This document shows positions 48,920 through 60,815 of a DNA stretch of 64,000 bases, in pieces. The DNA lies in assembly GCA_036426205.1 (NCBI GenBank), contig CM071570.1, forward strand, positions 7,891,747-7,955,746. The letters run 5' to 3'. Position 1 is the first letter of the stretch. Every line of letters starts with the position of its first letter. The notes below the pieces were generated by a model, which saw only the letters and a program-made list of their open reading frames with translations, was not told where the DNA came from and did not search any database. A program made the translations under genes and the position numbers. Source of the stretch: Ascaphus truei. Lineage: Eukaryota > Chordata > Amphibia > Anura > Ascaphidae.

Positions 48920-49205
48920 AGTGCACAGTGCCAGCCGCCACCAGTCTAAGTTCTTTCAAAATTAAAGCTGTCTCACATTTAATCTGGTCTGTAACTGGTA
49001 CATACGCCCATAATATATACTATCTCTAACTGTGCATGCAATGTCTTGTATATAATGTATACCCTGTTCACTTAATGTAACTATGAATTTGTAACCATGT
49101 ATTATTTGTCATCTTAACTTTATGCCCGGGACATACTTGATAACGAGAGGTAACTCTCAATGTATTACTTCCTGGTAATTTTTTTTTATAAATAAATAAA
49201 TTAAG
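48920..49205 (+). mobile_element. 3' end of an unidentified retroelement
   Basis: Ends with GGACATACTTGATAACGAGA then GGTAACTCTCAATGTATTAC, TTCCTGGTAA and a TATAAATAAATAAA tail, which has the form of a LINE or SINE 3' end. No coding part is attached. Confidence 0.4.
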
Positions 49206-50630
49206 TGCAGGGATTTTTAGGTTAAAAAAAAACTTTTTTTTCTGTAACTAAGCACTGTACTAATTTTGTATATTAAATCTAAAATGTAATAAGTATTTTC
49301 TTAGGCTCTAATTTAATTTTGCACGTTTTTGAAGAGTGTACAGTAACTGTATTTTTGGACACATTTTGCTACAATAGATTTTTGTGTGTAAAGTCTAATT
49401 TTTTCCTAGTAAACAGGGGAACGAGGACCCCTAGTGGTAAGACCTTGGTGGTGGCAGCAAGTTTGAGATATTGTGACAGATTGAGGGGAGATATTACTTA
49501 TATTAGGCACCCGCGTGAAGATGTAAGTCAGCTGGATAGCTGTGTGCATTAACCCTTGGTACATACACAAGTCACGTCCTCACTGGTGTGACATTCTTGA
49601 CAGCCCAATTCCAAGGGATAGATTTACTAAGCTTTCTGTCCTCTCTATACATTTCAATGACTTTTCGATTGATCGTGGATATGCAACCAAACCAACAGCT
49701 TCACCAAGAAACCACCTAGCAAAATATCCATGTTGCTATCAAACTTAGAATAAAACCACTGATGTTGGGTGTTTTCTTAATTAGGTGATCTGCTATGTCA
49801 CTTAGTACTTATTAGTTAGTTCCCTTGCTGATGCAACAACAGCAATAAATGTGCAGAAATTTTCAGAAAAGATAACTGTCTATGTTAAGGTAAAACAAAT
49901 AAATCAGGTATAAATCCCTCCATTATCTCTATTCATTACTTTCTAACAATAAATAGCAACCTGAATCTGAACCATGGTATTGATTATCCAGCTCTTTAAG
50001 TAAATGATATATAGTAACACAATTAGTGCTACTGTATGTATATGTAGACCTGCAAACTCACACAGTCCGACCGTGGGACCCCTGGTTTCAGACCCCTTCT
50101 CATACCTTTCCGGTCGAGGGTAGAAATTACGTGGGAAGTTGGGTTTAACATTGTGGAGCCAAGAGGTGGGCAATTTGTGTCATTCTGCTGGGAGTGGGTG
50201 GGTGCTAGGATGTGATTCGCAAATCATGTCATATCACCGGGGAGGGTGGAGGCGGATGTCATTTCACCAGTGACAGATTAGGAAATGGGGGGACAAAGTT
50301 CAAAAGTTGGCATGTCTGCTACACATTATGTTCTACTACAATTGGTGCTAACCGATGCCTTTTCAGCAGTCGTCTTTTACAGTACTTGTACCGTCTGTGA
50401 AATCAGAATAGTGCCACTCTGAACACCAAAATCTAATCAGGAATATAGCAAGAGAATGTAAAATGAATTACATTTATTCATCAATTAAAATAAATGCTGA
50501 CAACTCAACCCCAATGACCCTTTCTCTCTTTAGCGTGGGGGAAAAACCTACAAAACCTACAAAAAAAAACAAATCCCAGTATATATAGTCGCAACAATAA
50601 ATTAAGCAAATACACATTGTAATTAAGTAA
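49206..50630. other. No gene seen; AT-rich intronic DNA
   Basis: No recognised element or coding region. Confidence 0.5.
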
Positions 50631-50637
50631 AATATAT

Positions 50638-50674
<37 letters not shown>

Positions 50675-50695
50675 TTAATATATATATATATACTT
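50631..50695. repeat. (TA)n microsatellite
   Basis: About 65 bp of TA with small interruptions, adjoining the palindrome that starts at 50701. Confidence 0.95.
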
Positions 50696-50700
50696 AATGC

Positions 50701-50916
50701 AATACCATTTGAAGACGAATATCAAGGCAGCACACCAAGTAAGTGGTCAAAAAAATTGTATTAACAAGACATCTTATCCAACGTTTCGGTCCTGGTGCGG
50801 GACCTTTCTCAAGGTCCCGCACCAGGACCGAAACGTTGAAATAGATGTCTTGTTAATACAAATTTTCTTTGACCACTTACCGGGTGTGCGGCCTCTGAAA
50901 CTCGTCTTCAATGGTA
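50701..50916. mobile_element. Long palindrome built on a head-to-head hammerhead-like sequence
   Basis: Outer arms: ATACCATTTGAAGACGAAT, AAGTGGTCAA and TTGTATTAACAAGACATCT on the left are mirrored by AGATGTCTTGTTAATACAA, TTGACCACTT-like and ATTCGTCTTC-like sequence on the right. At the centre, 50780-50806 and 50811-50837 are a perfect 27-bp inverted repeat around a 4-base spacer. In the minus direction each half reads GGTCC...GGACCGAAACGTT. No coding capacity. Confidence 0.85.
50778..50814 (-). ncRNA. Hammerhead-like motif
   Basis: The minus strand reads CCTTGAGAAAGGTCCC then GCACCAGGACCGAAACGTTG. GAAA is intact and GGTCC/GGACC forms stem II. Box 1 is TTGAGAA, altered from CTGANGA. Confidence 0.25.
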
Positions 50917-50984
50917 TCGATTGCCTATTCTATACCATACAGGATTTGCACCCACGTTGTTTCAACCAGACGGAGTGCATATTG

Positions 50985-51030
50985 TTTTGCACCATCTACT
51001 ATATATATATATATATAATATTATATATAT
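50985..51030. repeat. TA-rich junction
   Basis: TATATATA tract with interruptions, lying directly against the Tc1 fragment that starts at 51031. Confidence 0.85.
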
Positions 51031-51204
51031 GTACCAAACTGTTGATTTGGCCATCCCTAATGTTCCTGCTATCTCTCTGATGGATTTTCTTTTTTTTGCA
51101 GCTTAAGGATGGCCTGTTTCACTTGCATTGAGAAATCTTTTGACCACATGTTGTGGGTTCACGGCAACAGCTTCCAAATGCGAATGCCACACCTGGAATC
51201 AACT
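51031..51204 (-). mobile_element. Antisense Tc1 transposon fragment (174 bp)
   Basis: The reverse complement matches 52368-52541 of the Tc1 element with few differences, including GTACCAAACTGTTGATTTGG at its left edge and CCACACCTGGAATCAACT at its right. It covers the start of the transposase (HTH region) only. Confidence 0.9.
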
Positions 51205-52054
51205 GTGACAAAGTGATAGTGTGAAACAGGCGCTGAAACAGTACTAGTGATCACCAATCTTTAAGTGAATAATAAAAACTTATAATAATCAAGTGCGTGA
51301 ATTATTTAACCAACAATGGTGCAAAAAACGTGTATATAAGGTTGCAATCCTTGCTCAAACGCTCTGGAAGAGACTGTCTTCACTGGCCCCGATGATCGAT
51401 ATATATTCTCACAACCCAGGAGGAGCATAAAGGAAAAAACAACAGAAAAAGCAAACTAAGTGCAGACTGTAAATAATTAGTTAGCAATGTGCAGTGAAAC
51501 TTGGCTCTCGTTTGCAGCCTACTCACAGGATAGCAGAAAGTTTAGGGCAGTGACAGGGTCTTTTGAATCTGTAATATTTGTACAGGTGAAGTCTGGATGT
51601 CTCTCACGTTCATCAGGTGGTTAGGAACATGGAAGAATAAAGAAAAATCTCCATGGTGCAGATCAATATAAAAAGGATTACTTTATAATGTAGTTTAAAA
51701 AATGCGCACTTACAATAACACAGTAAAAATCAAGCATTTAGCACTATAACAAGTGACTCAGGAGTTTCAGGGTATGGCCACCGCTCACCGCTCACCGCTC
51801 ACCGCACCGCAGCTGCTTCTCCACTCCACGCTATGGTGATGTAAGGGTCACCTCCAGGGACAGGCGCGCTCGCCGCACTCCCGTTCACATCCGTTGGAAG
51901 GCAGGCTCAATCACCTCACTGTTGTCGGTCCCCTAGACGCCGGGTGGATCACCTCCAGTGTCTTTTCCGTGGCGATATGTCACTTCCGGTTGGTGCTGGG
52001 TCCCGTCGCGTCACTTCCGGCAGTGCAGTTTGACAGACAGCTAGCAGTTATATA
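51205..52054. other. No gene seen; GC-rich repeat of unknown type
   Basis: 51779-51806 has CACCGCTCACCGCTCACCGC, a short tandem repeat. CCTGATGAACGTGAGAGACA (minus, ending near 51615) has a perfect hammerhead box 1 but no GAAA box. Confidence 0.4.
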
Positions 52055-53709
52055 CAGTTAGGTCCGGAAATAATTGGACACTTATACAAGTTTTGTTATT
52101 TCAGCTGTGTACCAAAATAAATCCAAGTTACAGTTAAATAATGAATATGGGCTTAAGTGCAGTCTATCAGCTTAAAGGTGAGGGTATTCATATCCAAATT
52201 GGAGGAAGGGTTTAGGAATTACATCTCTTTAATATGTAGACCCCTCTTTTTCAAGGGACCAAAAGTAATTGGACAATTGACTCAAAAACTGTTTCATGGA
52301 CAGATGTGGGCTATTCCTTTGTTATTTCATCATCAGTAAAGCAGGTAATGAAAGTAAAAGGTCTGGAGTTGATTCCAGGTGTGGCATTCGCATTTGGAAG
52401 CTGTTGCCGTGAACCCACAACATGTGGTCAAAGGAGCTCTCAATGCAAGTGAAACAAGGCATCCTTAAGCTGCAAAAAAAAAGAAAATCCATCAGAGAGA
52501 TAGCAGGAACATTAGGGATGGCCAAATCAACAGTTTGGTACATTCTGAGAAAAAAAGAACGCACTGGTGAGCTCTGCAACACAAAAAGGCCTGGACGTCC
52601 ATGGAAGACAACAGTGGTGGATGATCATAGGATCCTTTCCATGGTAAAGAAAAACCCTTTCACAACATCCAGCCAAGTGAAGAACACTCTACAGGAGGTA
52701 GGCATATCATATCCAAGTCAACCATAAAGAGTAGACTTCATGAGAGCAAATAAAGAGGTTTTACCACAAGGTGCAAACCATTCATAAGCCTAAGAATATA
52801 AAGGCCATATTAGACTTTGCCAAACAATATCTAAAAAAGCCAGCTCAGTTCTGGAACAGCATTCTATGGACAGATGAAACTAAGATCAACCTGTACTAGA
52901 ATGGTGGGAAGAAAAAAGTATGGAGAAGGCTTGGAACGGCTCATGATCCGAAGCATACCACATCATCTGTAAAACATGGTGGAGGCAGTGTGATGACATG
53001 GGCATGCATGGCTTACAATGGCACTGGGTCACTAGTGTTTATTGCTAATGTGACAGAAGACAGAAGCAGCTGGATGAATTCTGAAGTGTATAGGGATATA
53101 TTGTCTGCTCAGATTCAGTCAAGTTCAGCGAAGTTTATTGTACGGCGCTTCACTTTACAGATGGACAATGACCCAAAACATACTGTGAAAGCAACACAGG
53201 AGTTTTTTTAAGGCAAAGAAGTGGAAAATTCTGCAATGGCCGAGTCAATCACCTGATCTCACCCCGATCGAGCATGCATTTCACTTGCTGAAGACAAACT
53301 TAAGGCAGAAAGACCCACGAACAAACAACTACTGAAGACAGCTGCAGTAAAGGCCTTGCAAAGCATCACAAAAGAGGAAACCCAGCGTTTGGTGATGTCC
53401 ATGGATTCCAGACTTCAAGCAGTCATTGCCTGCAAAGGATTCTCAACAAAGTATTAAAAATTAACATTTTATTTATGATTGTGTTATTTTGTCCAATTAC
53501 ATTTGAGCCCCTGAAATAAGGGGACTGAGTATGAAAATGGTTGCAATTGCTAAACGTTTCATACAATATTTTTGTTCAACCCCTTGAATTAAAGCTGAAA
53601 GTCTGCACTTCTATTGCATCTCGGTTGTTTCATTTTAAATCCATTGTGGTGGCGTACAGCGCTAAAATTATGAAAATTGTGTCCTATTACAGTATTTTCG
53701 GACCTACAG
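52055..53709 (+). mobile_element. Tc1/mariner transposon (inactive)
   Basis: Left end CAGTTAGGTCCGGAAATAAT with TGGACAC; right end, reversed, has TAGGTCCGAAAATA and a GGACAC box, giving imperfect inverted repeats of about 30 bp. TA flanks both ends (52053-52054 and 53710-53711). At about 1.65 kb it is normal length for Tc1. It encloses one broken transposase gene. The right end meets a TA microsatellite. Confidence 0.9.
52422..53458 (+). pseudogene. Tc1-family transposase, frameshifted
   Basis: The open N-terminal part (52422-52727) has a paired-like helix-turn-helix (KSIREIAGTLGMAKSTVWYI) and the AT-hook-like linker GRPWKTT. After a break, ILWTDETKINLY near 52862 supplies the first catalytic Asp. 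MDNDPKHT at about 53161 supplies the second. SPDLTPIEHAFHLLK at about 53249 supplies the Glu, a DD34E arrangement. Frame changes near 52727 and 53209 and a stop near 52898 prevent a full product. Tc1 transposases cut and paste at TA. Confidence 0.9.

Positions 53710-53712
<3 letters not shown>

Positions 53713-53750
<38 letters not shown>
53713..53750. repeat. (TA)n microsatellite at the Tc1 3' edge
   Basis: About 38 bp of TA immediately after the transposon. Confidence 0.95.
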
Positions 53751-53753
<3 letters not shown>

Positions 53754-54390
53754 TATCTGGATAATAGTAATTTTGCCCATTACTGTACTATATGTGTTGC
53801 GGGGGTTATTGGGGGTAGAGGAGGTAGGAATTAGGGTTGCTGTGTTTTTTAATGTGGTAGAGGGATTGGGTGAAGGGGTAGTTGCCCCAAGGGTGGGTTG
53901 TTAGGCCTACCGGGTGGTTAGCGGAAGTGTTTAACCCCTTCATTACCACAGTGGTTCCCACCGCTATGATGGTGAAGGGGTTAACTCTCCTGCAACCTTC
54001 CAGCAGGCCTAACCACCCACCCTGGGGAAACTACCTCCTTCAGCTCACCCCTCTGTCCCCAATAAATAGAACTATTGAAGTTGAAGTCAATTCTTATTTC
54101 AATTTTAATACTAGTGTGTGTGAGCAGGGGGTCTCCGGAGCAGAACCGTGTTGATTTCAGATCCGGGGACCCCCTGCTTCCTGAGATACAGGCCCCATGA
54201 TGGGGTGTTGGTATCCCTATGCAATGTTTAAATGTCCTGCGTCACATGACAGGGACATTCAAATGCATAGGAGATACCGGCACCCATATCTGCGCCTATA
54301 TCTCGGGAACAGGTCATCCCCGGACCTAAAATCAATGTGATTCTGCTCCGGAGAACCCTTGCTCACATACAATAGTATTCAAATTTTAAT
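53751..54390. repeat. Palindromic composite repeat, copy 1
   Basis: Three modules. 53755-53830 is the reverse complement of 63585-63640 (shared TACAGTAATGGGCAAAATTA). 53885-54045 is a palindrome (GGGTGGGTTGTTAGGCCTAC mirrored by CAGGCCTAACCACCCACCC). 54101-54387 is a palindrome (GAGCAGGGGGTCTCCGGAGC mirrored by GCTCCGGAGAACCCTTGCTC). No ORF with family motifs. Confidence 0.8.
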
Positions 54391-56175
54391 TAAAACACTG
54401 CAATCGCTGTCAAGATATGTGCAGGGAGAGGCGGCTCTCTCTGTTCAGCTCTGCAGCCAGATCGCATGCAGAGAACTTTGAGAGAGGCTGAGATTCGTTT
54501 TTTGCTACACCGAGCGGTTTAGACATTTTTTTCGCCGCACGGTTTGAGAGAGGTTCAGATTCTTTCTGAATACCGTGATAACTCAATTTTCAAACTGTTT
54601 GGCGGGAACATGCCAAACCTCGGGGTGTACAGTAGCAGCAACCTCAAAGCTACTACAATGAGGCCCTAGGACTTTTGTATTGCATTTAATTAGCATGAAA
54701 TGTATCTCATGAAAAAGTTTGTCTTTTTAAGACACGCCAAATACTGGTTTTCTTTTCATAGGAACTCCCCTCAGGTTCTTTAAATTTGCCCTTGGATATC
54801 TTGGAATACAGTACATTGCCTTCCATTAGGGCAGAGAAAAGTAAACCATGGATCAGCGGTTCTCAAACCACAGGCGTTACCAGAATTTAGGAGTAGCAGG
54901 TAGATGGGCCTAATTTGCATATGAAGGAATAGCTGGAGACAATACACATAAACAGCTGCAATATTTTAATGCCGGCCCTTAAGCATTAAAAAAAACAAAA
55001 AAAAAACAGCCATATTTATATATGTGAATAACAATGTGCTTAGCAAAAGTAAAATTTCAGCTTTGAAGTTGAACTTTCACTAAGAAGATTTTTTACTCTG
55101 AAAACAAGACACAGAAACATAATATACTGCTTCATTGCTATTTCCATTTCAGAACATTTTAATAAGATACGCTAGGGACTGTCTGTACTAATAAGCACAC
55201 TCAGATTTGCCTCAAGTCTCTCACTTTTGCATTTATTAGAGCACGAACTGGAATGTATTTGAAGTTTTTTTTCCTGTAAGACGGATAGGCGAAAGTAATC
55301 GTTCCAAAAATCATGACCCAAGCACATGGGCATGATGTTCCTTAAATATTCTATGCTTTGTCTTAATAAGGTCATAAAATACAAGTTGTATTACTTCAAT
55401 GTCATTAATTCTATGACTCCTCCTGTAAAACTCTCATCTCTACTGTTCAATTTCATTTTTATCCTTTTCTTAATTGCCTAGTGCAAAAACCTTGCATCAA
55501 AAAGACTTGTAAAAGCATTGTATATTTCAATAGTTCACTATTGTGTGTTTTAACAGCCATGTACAGTACTTTTTTTTTTTAAATGTCACATTTAACACAA
55601 ATCTAATAGCAATAATGTAACAGATTAACCACCATCTCTTCAAAACGTTCAAAGCATTGATGCTACATCTTCACAACATAGGCATTCAAAATGATACATG
55701 ACACAGCAATCCCAGCAATAGCCTACATGTGTTTTTTTTAAAATAAATCAGTTCTGTAGTATTAGATAATACTTACTACTTTTTATTTTAAACTTCAACG
55801 CAATGCTATTTGTAATGAGTTTTAATATGCTGAGCATCCTTTGATCTCTATAGCTGGCGTTAGCCCACCTCCCCAGCTGTGCAAGATCTGTGTAACAATT
55901 TCATGTTTGTGATAATTGTTGCCAATATTCCCAGCAGTTAGAGCAGTAAACTGTAAAAATAGATAATGTTTCCTTAGAAATATAAATATACATTGTAGCT
56001 GCTGAGTTACACTGACTAAAGGATTGATTTGAAACTGAAAGGCAGCCATTTAGTGAACCCTGGGAAACAGGATTTTGCTGATCGATCACAGGATAACCAA
56101 TCGATTGACAGCTTTGGTAATTCATTTTCAATAAAGGTAATCAACGGCTTCATGTATATTAAAACAATTTTTTTT
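54391..56175. other. No gene seen; intronic DNA
   Basis: 54857-54900 has CAGCGGTTCTCAAACCACAG, a hAT-like left terminus without a partner. The rest is AT-rich without recognised features. Confidence 0.45.
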
Positions 56176-56179
56176 TTTT

Positions 56180-57750
56180 AAACTTTACTTTCATTAAACT
56201 GTATATTGATGTTATGTGGCCAATTTAGTAAATTGTAATTACCCATCAACATACAATAAATTTATTAAAACAAATTTTGATCGCGACCTGGGTGGGGTGG
56301 CTCTTCCCGACCTCTCCTATAATCACGCTTCTCAATACCGTCACCCGACACACCAGCAGTCTCCCCATAATACAAGAGTCTGGGTTGACATGAAAAGTAA
56401 CTTGGTTTTCCCCCCAGACATTCGCTCCCTATATTGACTGTCCAAGGGGTATAAAGAACCCTCTCTCCGATCTTTCCCAACCATAAGTCACTCACTGTAT
56501 CTATGGGACAAACACAAAATGAAACACAATATAATCTTCCAAAACTCCTTAATGGTCCCACTGTTACGGAACCCAGACTTCCTCCCAATCCACATAGGGA
56601 GTTCGGGGAAGCTGGTATCACCAAGCTACATGACATGTCTCCTCTGACAAATTAATCCCAATTGAATTGCTGTAGCGGGAGTGGTTCTGATACATGCAAT
56701 GGGACCATTTTATGTCCAAGTGGTTGGCAATGACCCCAACTACCTCATCAACATACATTGAAAGTGTGTGTGGGGACAGAGCCGGCTGCATGGCTTTATC
56801 TCATCCGTATACCAGATAATCCGTAACCCACATAGAGAGGCAGAAGCAGGTTCATGCTGCAGTGGGAGAGGGATGTGGGCGTCCCGCTGGACATAGAGTA
56901 CTTGTAAGACATCTCTGAGACTTCAGCCTCAAGTTCCATATGCCTTACCACAAAAGAAAACAAGTACAAAATATTACACAGAAGGTGCCTGGCGCCAGTA
57001 CAGCTAAAGTGTTTTAGGGCCTGCGGGCCATTTGGCACAGTTAGACACATACAGTATGATGGGCTTTCCCCAAGATAAATATGCTGGACCACATTATGGT
57101 TAAGCTAATCACGAGAATCCTGGGAACCACAGTGTAACTGTGCCCCTGTGTGGCACTTCTCAACAAGCCCAATCATGACCACCCCCACGTGGCATGCAAA
57201 ACGGTGGAACATATTGTCATGGCAGCCCACGGCTGTGTGGCGACTCAGTGGAGACAGCTAGACCCCCCACGCATAGACAAAATAAAAAAATACAATTTGG
57301 CACATGATATCAATTGAAAAGCTCACAAGCTTCTTATCAAATAGATGCCCTAACTTTACCAGAATCTGGGACTGCTAGATTAGATTCTTCAATGATCCCC
57401 CAATGGATAGGGACATGGTCCAATCACGAGGAAGTCCCACGGGTCTCCCTGGTCATGGCCCATGCAAAGAGAGGTCCCCCCAGGTAAAACTGTGAGATTT
57501 CAGACATGATAAGAGACACTTTCAATTACGCCTACACCCACCTATACCCCCACAGATGACTACAACAAACAATGAATGCATTCATACAGCTGTTACGGTA
57601 TGTTCTTCTGTCTCTCCTCTCCCTATTATTCCTCCCACTGTAAAATGCAGTATATGACTGTATGCACCCACACAGATGTTGTGTCTCTCCTGTTTCTTCT
57701 TTCTGTATCCTAATTGAACTCTTTTTGCAAATAAAAAGTTTAAAAAATAA
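56180..57750 (+). mobile_element. L1-like LINE, ORF2 C-terminal remnant
   Basis: The plus strand contains FDRDLGGVALPDLSYNHASQ (56276-56335), matching the GGLGVPDL-type block after the RT in L1/Tx1 ORF2, then RVWVDMKSNLVFPPDI and, after shifts, SGKLVSPSYM. The 3' end reads TTTGCAAATAAAAAGTTTAA. Strongly decayed. Confidence 0.7.
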
Positions 57751-57771
57751 GCTATTTTGAAAAAAAAGATG

Positions 57772-58046
57772 TGTGGTCATCAACTCCAATCCTCGAGTCC
57801 CCGCCTCCACCCCAACAGGTCAGGTTTTCAGGACATCCCAGAGTCAGCACAGGTGGCTCAAACATATGTTGAGCCTCTGATTGAGCCACCTGTGCTGAAG
57901 CAGGGAGTGATTGAGTCACCTACGCTGAAGCAGGGACTGATTGAGTCACCTATGCTGAATCTATGATATCCTGAAAGCCTGACCTGTTAGGGTGGGATTG
58001 GGGAGGGGGTGGGGGGCTTGAGGACTGGAGTTGAGCCTTCCTGGTC
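57772..58046. mobile_element. hAT MITE, diverged copy with internal 30-bp triplication
   Basis: CATCAACTCCAATCCTCGAG on the left is mirrored by CTTGAGGACTGGAGTTGAG on the right. Body phrases CAACAGGTCAGGTTTTCAGG and GAAAGCCTGACCTGTTAGGG are inverted. At 57877-57960 CTGATTGAGCCACCTGTGCT then GAAGCAGGGA is repeated nearly three times in tandem. Confidence 0.85.
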
Positions 58047-60090
58047 TATGCTAAGAGTTGGATACAGTTTAAGAATACAATGTTGTAGTTCAGGCTTCAA
58101 TGGGTCAGTCCTGCCTAGGACAAATGTGAACTAAGGACAGTGCCATGTTTAATAGGTTAAATGTAGCTAGATGACACCTTTAAAAAATGGAAAAGTATAC
58201 ATTAAGTAATTTTAAATATTTTTTTTTATAACTGTTAACATTCCCATGGTAAATGGGTATATTTTATCATCACAATAGTTAGATTAGCTTTGTTCCTGTG
58301 TTTGCAAATGAAACAGATAAACGTTAGAAACATATGTGCTTGATTCTCCGTTTCTCGACAAGAAACAATACATATTTTTTTTGTATGAAGGTACAGTTAA
58401 GACAGTTATTTTAAGGATTGATTTAATCTGTTAAGGAAAACTAATTACGCTGATAATTTGTTTTAAAAAGCTGCCCCTTTAAGTGGTAGCCTGAATATCT
58501 ATATAGCTTACATTAATGCTATATGAGAAATGTTTAGATTCATCTTAGATAAGCTTCCCAAAATGTTTAAGAAATATTGATGCGGTTAAGCAATGTTTAA
58601 CATTCATTTACCATACACTTTATTATGATAAAAATATCATTTAAACTTAACAAAAGGACTGAGAAAAAGAAAGACGTGTTTTGAATGATAATACAAGAAA
58701 TTATACATGTATCAAGACAAAAAACCTAGTAATAATGTGTTAGTTTACAGCGCATGGTATCTTAATTCAGCATTTACAGTAACTAATTGCACACAACAAT
58801 TTCAATACTTAAAACATACCTTACACAGTCAGTCTACCTATTTTGGTTATAAACATAAAGATGAAGTTAACCCCTTCAGCACTGAAAGGGATAACATGTG
58901 TTGATGAGAAAAATATATCACGGAAGAGAGACATTCTCTTAGGCAACTACAGATGTAGCCAATGTTACCGCTCCAGTTAGCGTGGCACATGGTGTCAATG
59001 CTGGCAGGTCATTTAACACGAGATTTGACGTGGTGCCATTGAAACAAATGTTGACGGGCGCAAAATGATGTACCACCAGGTGCGGATGTAATCTTTGAAC
59101 AAATTGCAGAAGACTATGCATGTCCCATTTGATGCCACTAGCATGTATTCAAGTTGTTGGGTGAATTTGTCATGTAAAGTGATTTATGATTCGAGCCAAG
59201 AGTGACATTTAAACTGATCCGTAAAGACTTTTAGGAATACTGAATAAATCAAGTTAAATAGTCTATATATCAAACTCTCTCAAAGTTTAACCAGACATAT
59301 TATGATGCTCTTGAGGCTGCATGAAATGCAAGGAATATGGTGTCCATTTTAGGACACCTTATTGGATCATACTATAGTCATGGCTGCTCCAGCTGTCTTT
59401 CTGCCCCCTGTCACGTAAGTTCTCCTAGGTACAGACAGTGACAGACTATCGTGTGGGGTTTGCCCCTCTCACGCAGCCTCCCTGAGTGGCAGGAGAGGTG
59501 GTGAACTGGGTCTGTCTTGCAGCCTATCATGGTGCAGACCCTGTGCCCTCCCGTTTGAATGAGGTAGGATGTTCTAAATTATAGGAGTCACTTCTCTTCC
59601 ACCCCTCCTGGGGAGAGGAGTGTGTGTGTTGGAGTTCCCTTCAGCCCCTCATGTGTGGAGGAGCCAAGATTTGTGCTTATCAGAAGGCCTCATCACATTA
59701 TCTGCTGGCTAGCACCATCAAAGGGCCTGAAACCCCTACTCTACTATACACAACGCTGTTATACCATCCTGCGGTGGTTGCTACAAATAAAGATCCCATT
59801 TATATACTTCTGGCTGAGTTGCAGTCTATTAGCCTGAAGTATAGGAGTAAGACTGTCATGATAAGGACTGCCTGCATTTATACTGCATCCTGCTGTGACT
59901 GGAGGTGCTGTCACCACATGAAAAGAACCAAAGGATCACCAAAAGCCTGTCCTGTTACCCCACAACATCGCGGACACTCAGCTCTCCTGGACCCTCACAG
60001 ACATCATTAGCAGCAATATGTTTCGAGAGAAGGGGGGAAACAAGGCTACAAAACTAACCTCTATCCTCCAACACTGCTTCCTCCTTTCTC
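58047..60090. other. No gene seen; intronic DNA
   Basis: 58047-59390 is AT-rich without features. 59400-60060 is more GC-rich and may be part of an unidentified repeat; CTGTCACGTAAGTTCTCC near 59409 is not matched by a terminus further on. Confidence 0.4.
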
Positions 60091-60094
60091 ACCG

Positions 60095-60815
60095 GAGGCA
60101 GCAGCTGGAAGTCGCAGTGGAGTGGTTCCCGCCATCTATAGCTGGACATTTCTGATGTGCCAGCGTATGTACCAGCACTGTAGTAGTAACGTTTCAGGTG
60201 TGTAGGGATTAGTTCTGTAGTGGAAGGTAACCGGTGTAACGTTGAGCCGGTACAGGTGCGCCGACGAGTATTCTTAAACTTGCCTTAAACTTGCCTTGGA
60301 AAATCTGGGTCAATCACCACAAGGCCCTGTTACGTGCTGGTTACATGCTGCAAACATGTCCCGTGGACTTTCTGCAGCAGACTAATGGCTCCATCGTATT
60401 ACCCCAGCATGGGTCCCTGGCAGTGCCATTCAGTTTGAGCAGTCTGTCTGCAGAAATATCACTGAAATGTTGAAGTATGTACCCAGCATGTACCTGGGTC
60501 TTGTTGGTGATTGCCCCAGATTTGTTTTAGAATACTCGTCGGCACTACAGTACATCACAAACGTCCAGCTTCAGACTGCGGGAAACCACTCCGCTGTTGC
60601 TTCCAGCTGCTGCCTCCGGTATCTATGTCAGCTGCTGCTTCCAACTGTTAACCATTATGACCACGGTATTATATATAGCATTTAGCTGGTATACTGATTG
60701 TTGTAGTAAAGGGGGGACATTTTTTAGAAACTCCTTTCCCTCCAGTAGGCTCCATGTGACACTGGGTACCTTCCATTATGGAACTAATCCCTACACACCT
60801 GAACCGTTGTTTCCA
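60095..60815. mobile_element. Interleaved inverted repeats around a MITE
   Basis: Segment A (60095-60150, CGGAGGCAGCAGCTGGAAGT) is inverted at 60563-60619. Segment B (60188-60236, CAGGTGTGTAGGGATTAGTT) is inverted at 60763-60812. The order is A-B-MITE-A'-B', not the nested A-B-B'-A' of a simple palindrome. No coding region. Confidence 0.7.
60251..60552. mobile_element. TA-flanked palindromic MITE, family 1 (copy 3)
   Basis: Left end TACAGGTGCGCCGACGAGTA then TTCTTAAAC; right end, reversed, TACTGTAGTGCCGACGAGTA then TTCTAAAAC. Internal phrases CATGTACCTGGGTCTTGTTG and GCCCCAGATTTGTTTTAG match copy 2 at 28993-29324. Confidence 0.85.

Noticed and set aside
51590..51620. Hammerhead-like motif on the minus strand (CTGATGAACGTGAGAG)
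   Set aside because: Box 1 is perfect but there is no GAAA box and no stem II, so it was not listed as a motif.
52322..52582. Minus-strand ORF sharing a peptide with one at 50921-51106
   Set aside because: Both are the wrong strand of the same Tc1 transposase segment; the shared peptide reflects the inverted duplicate, not a gene family.
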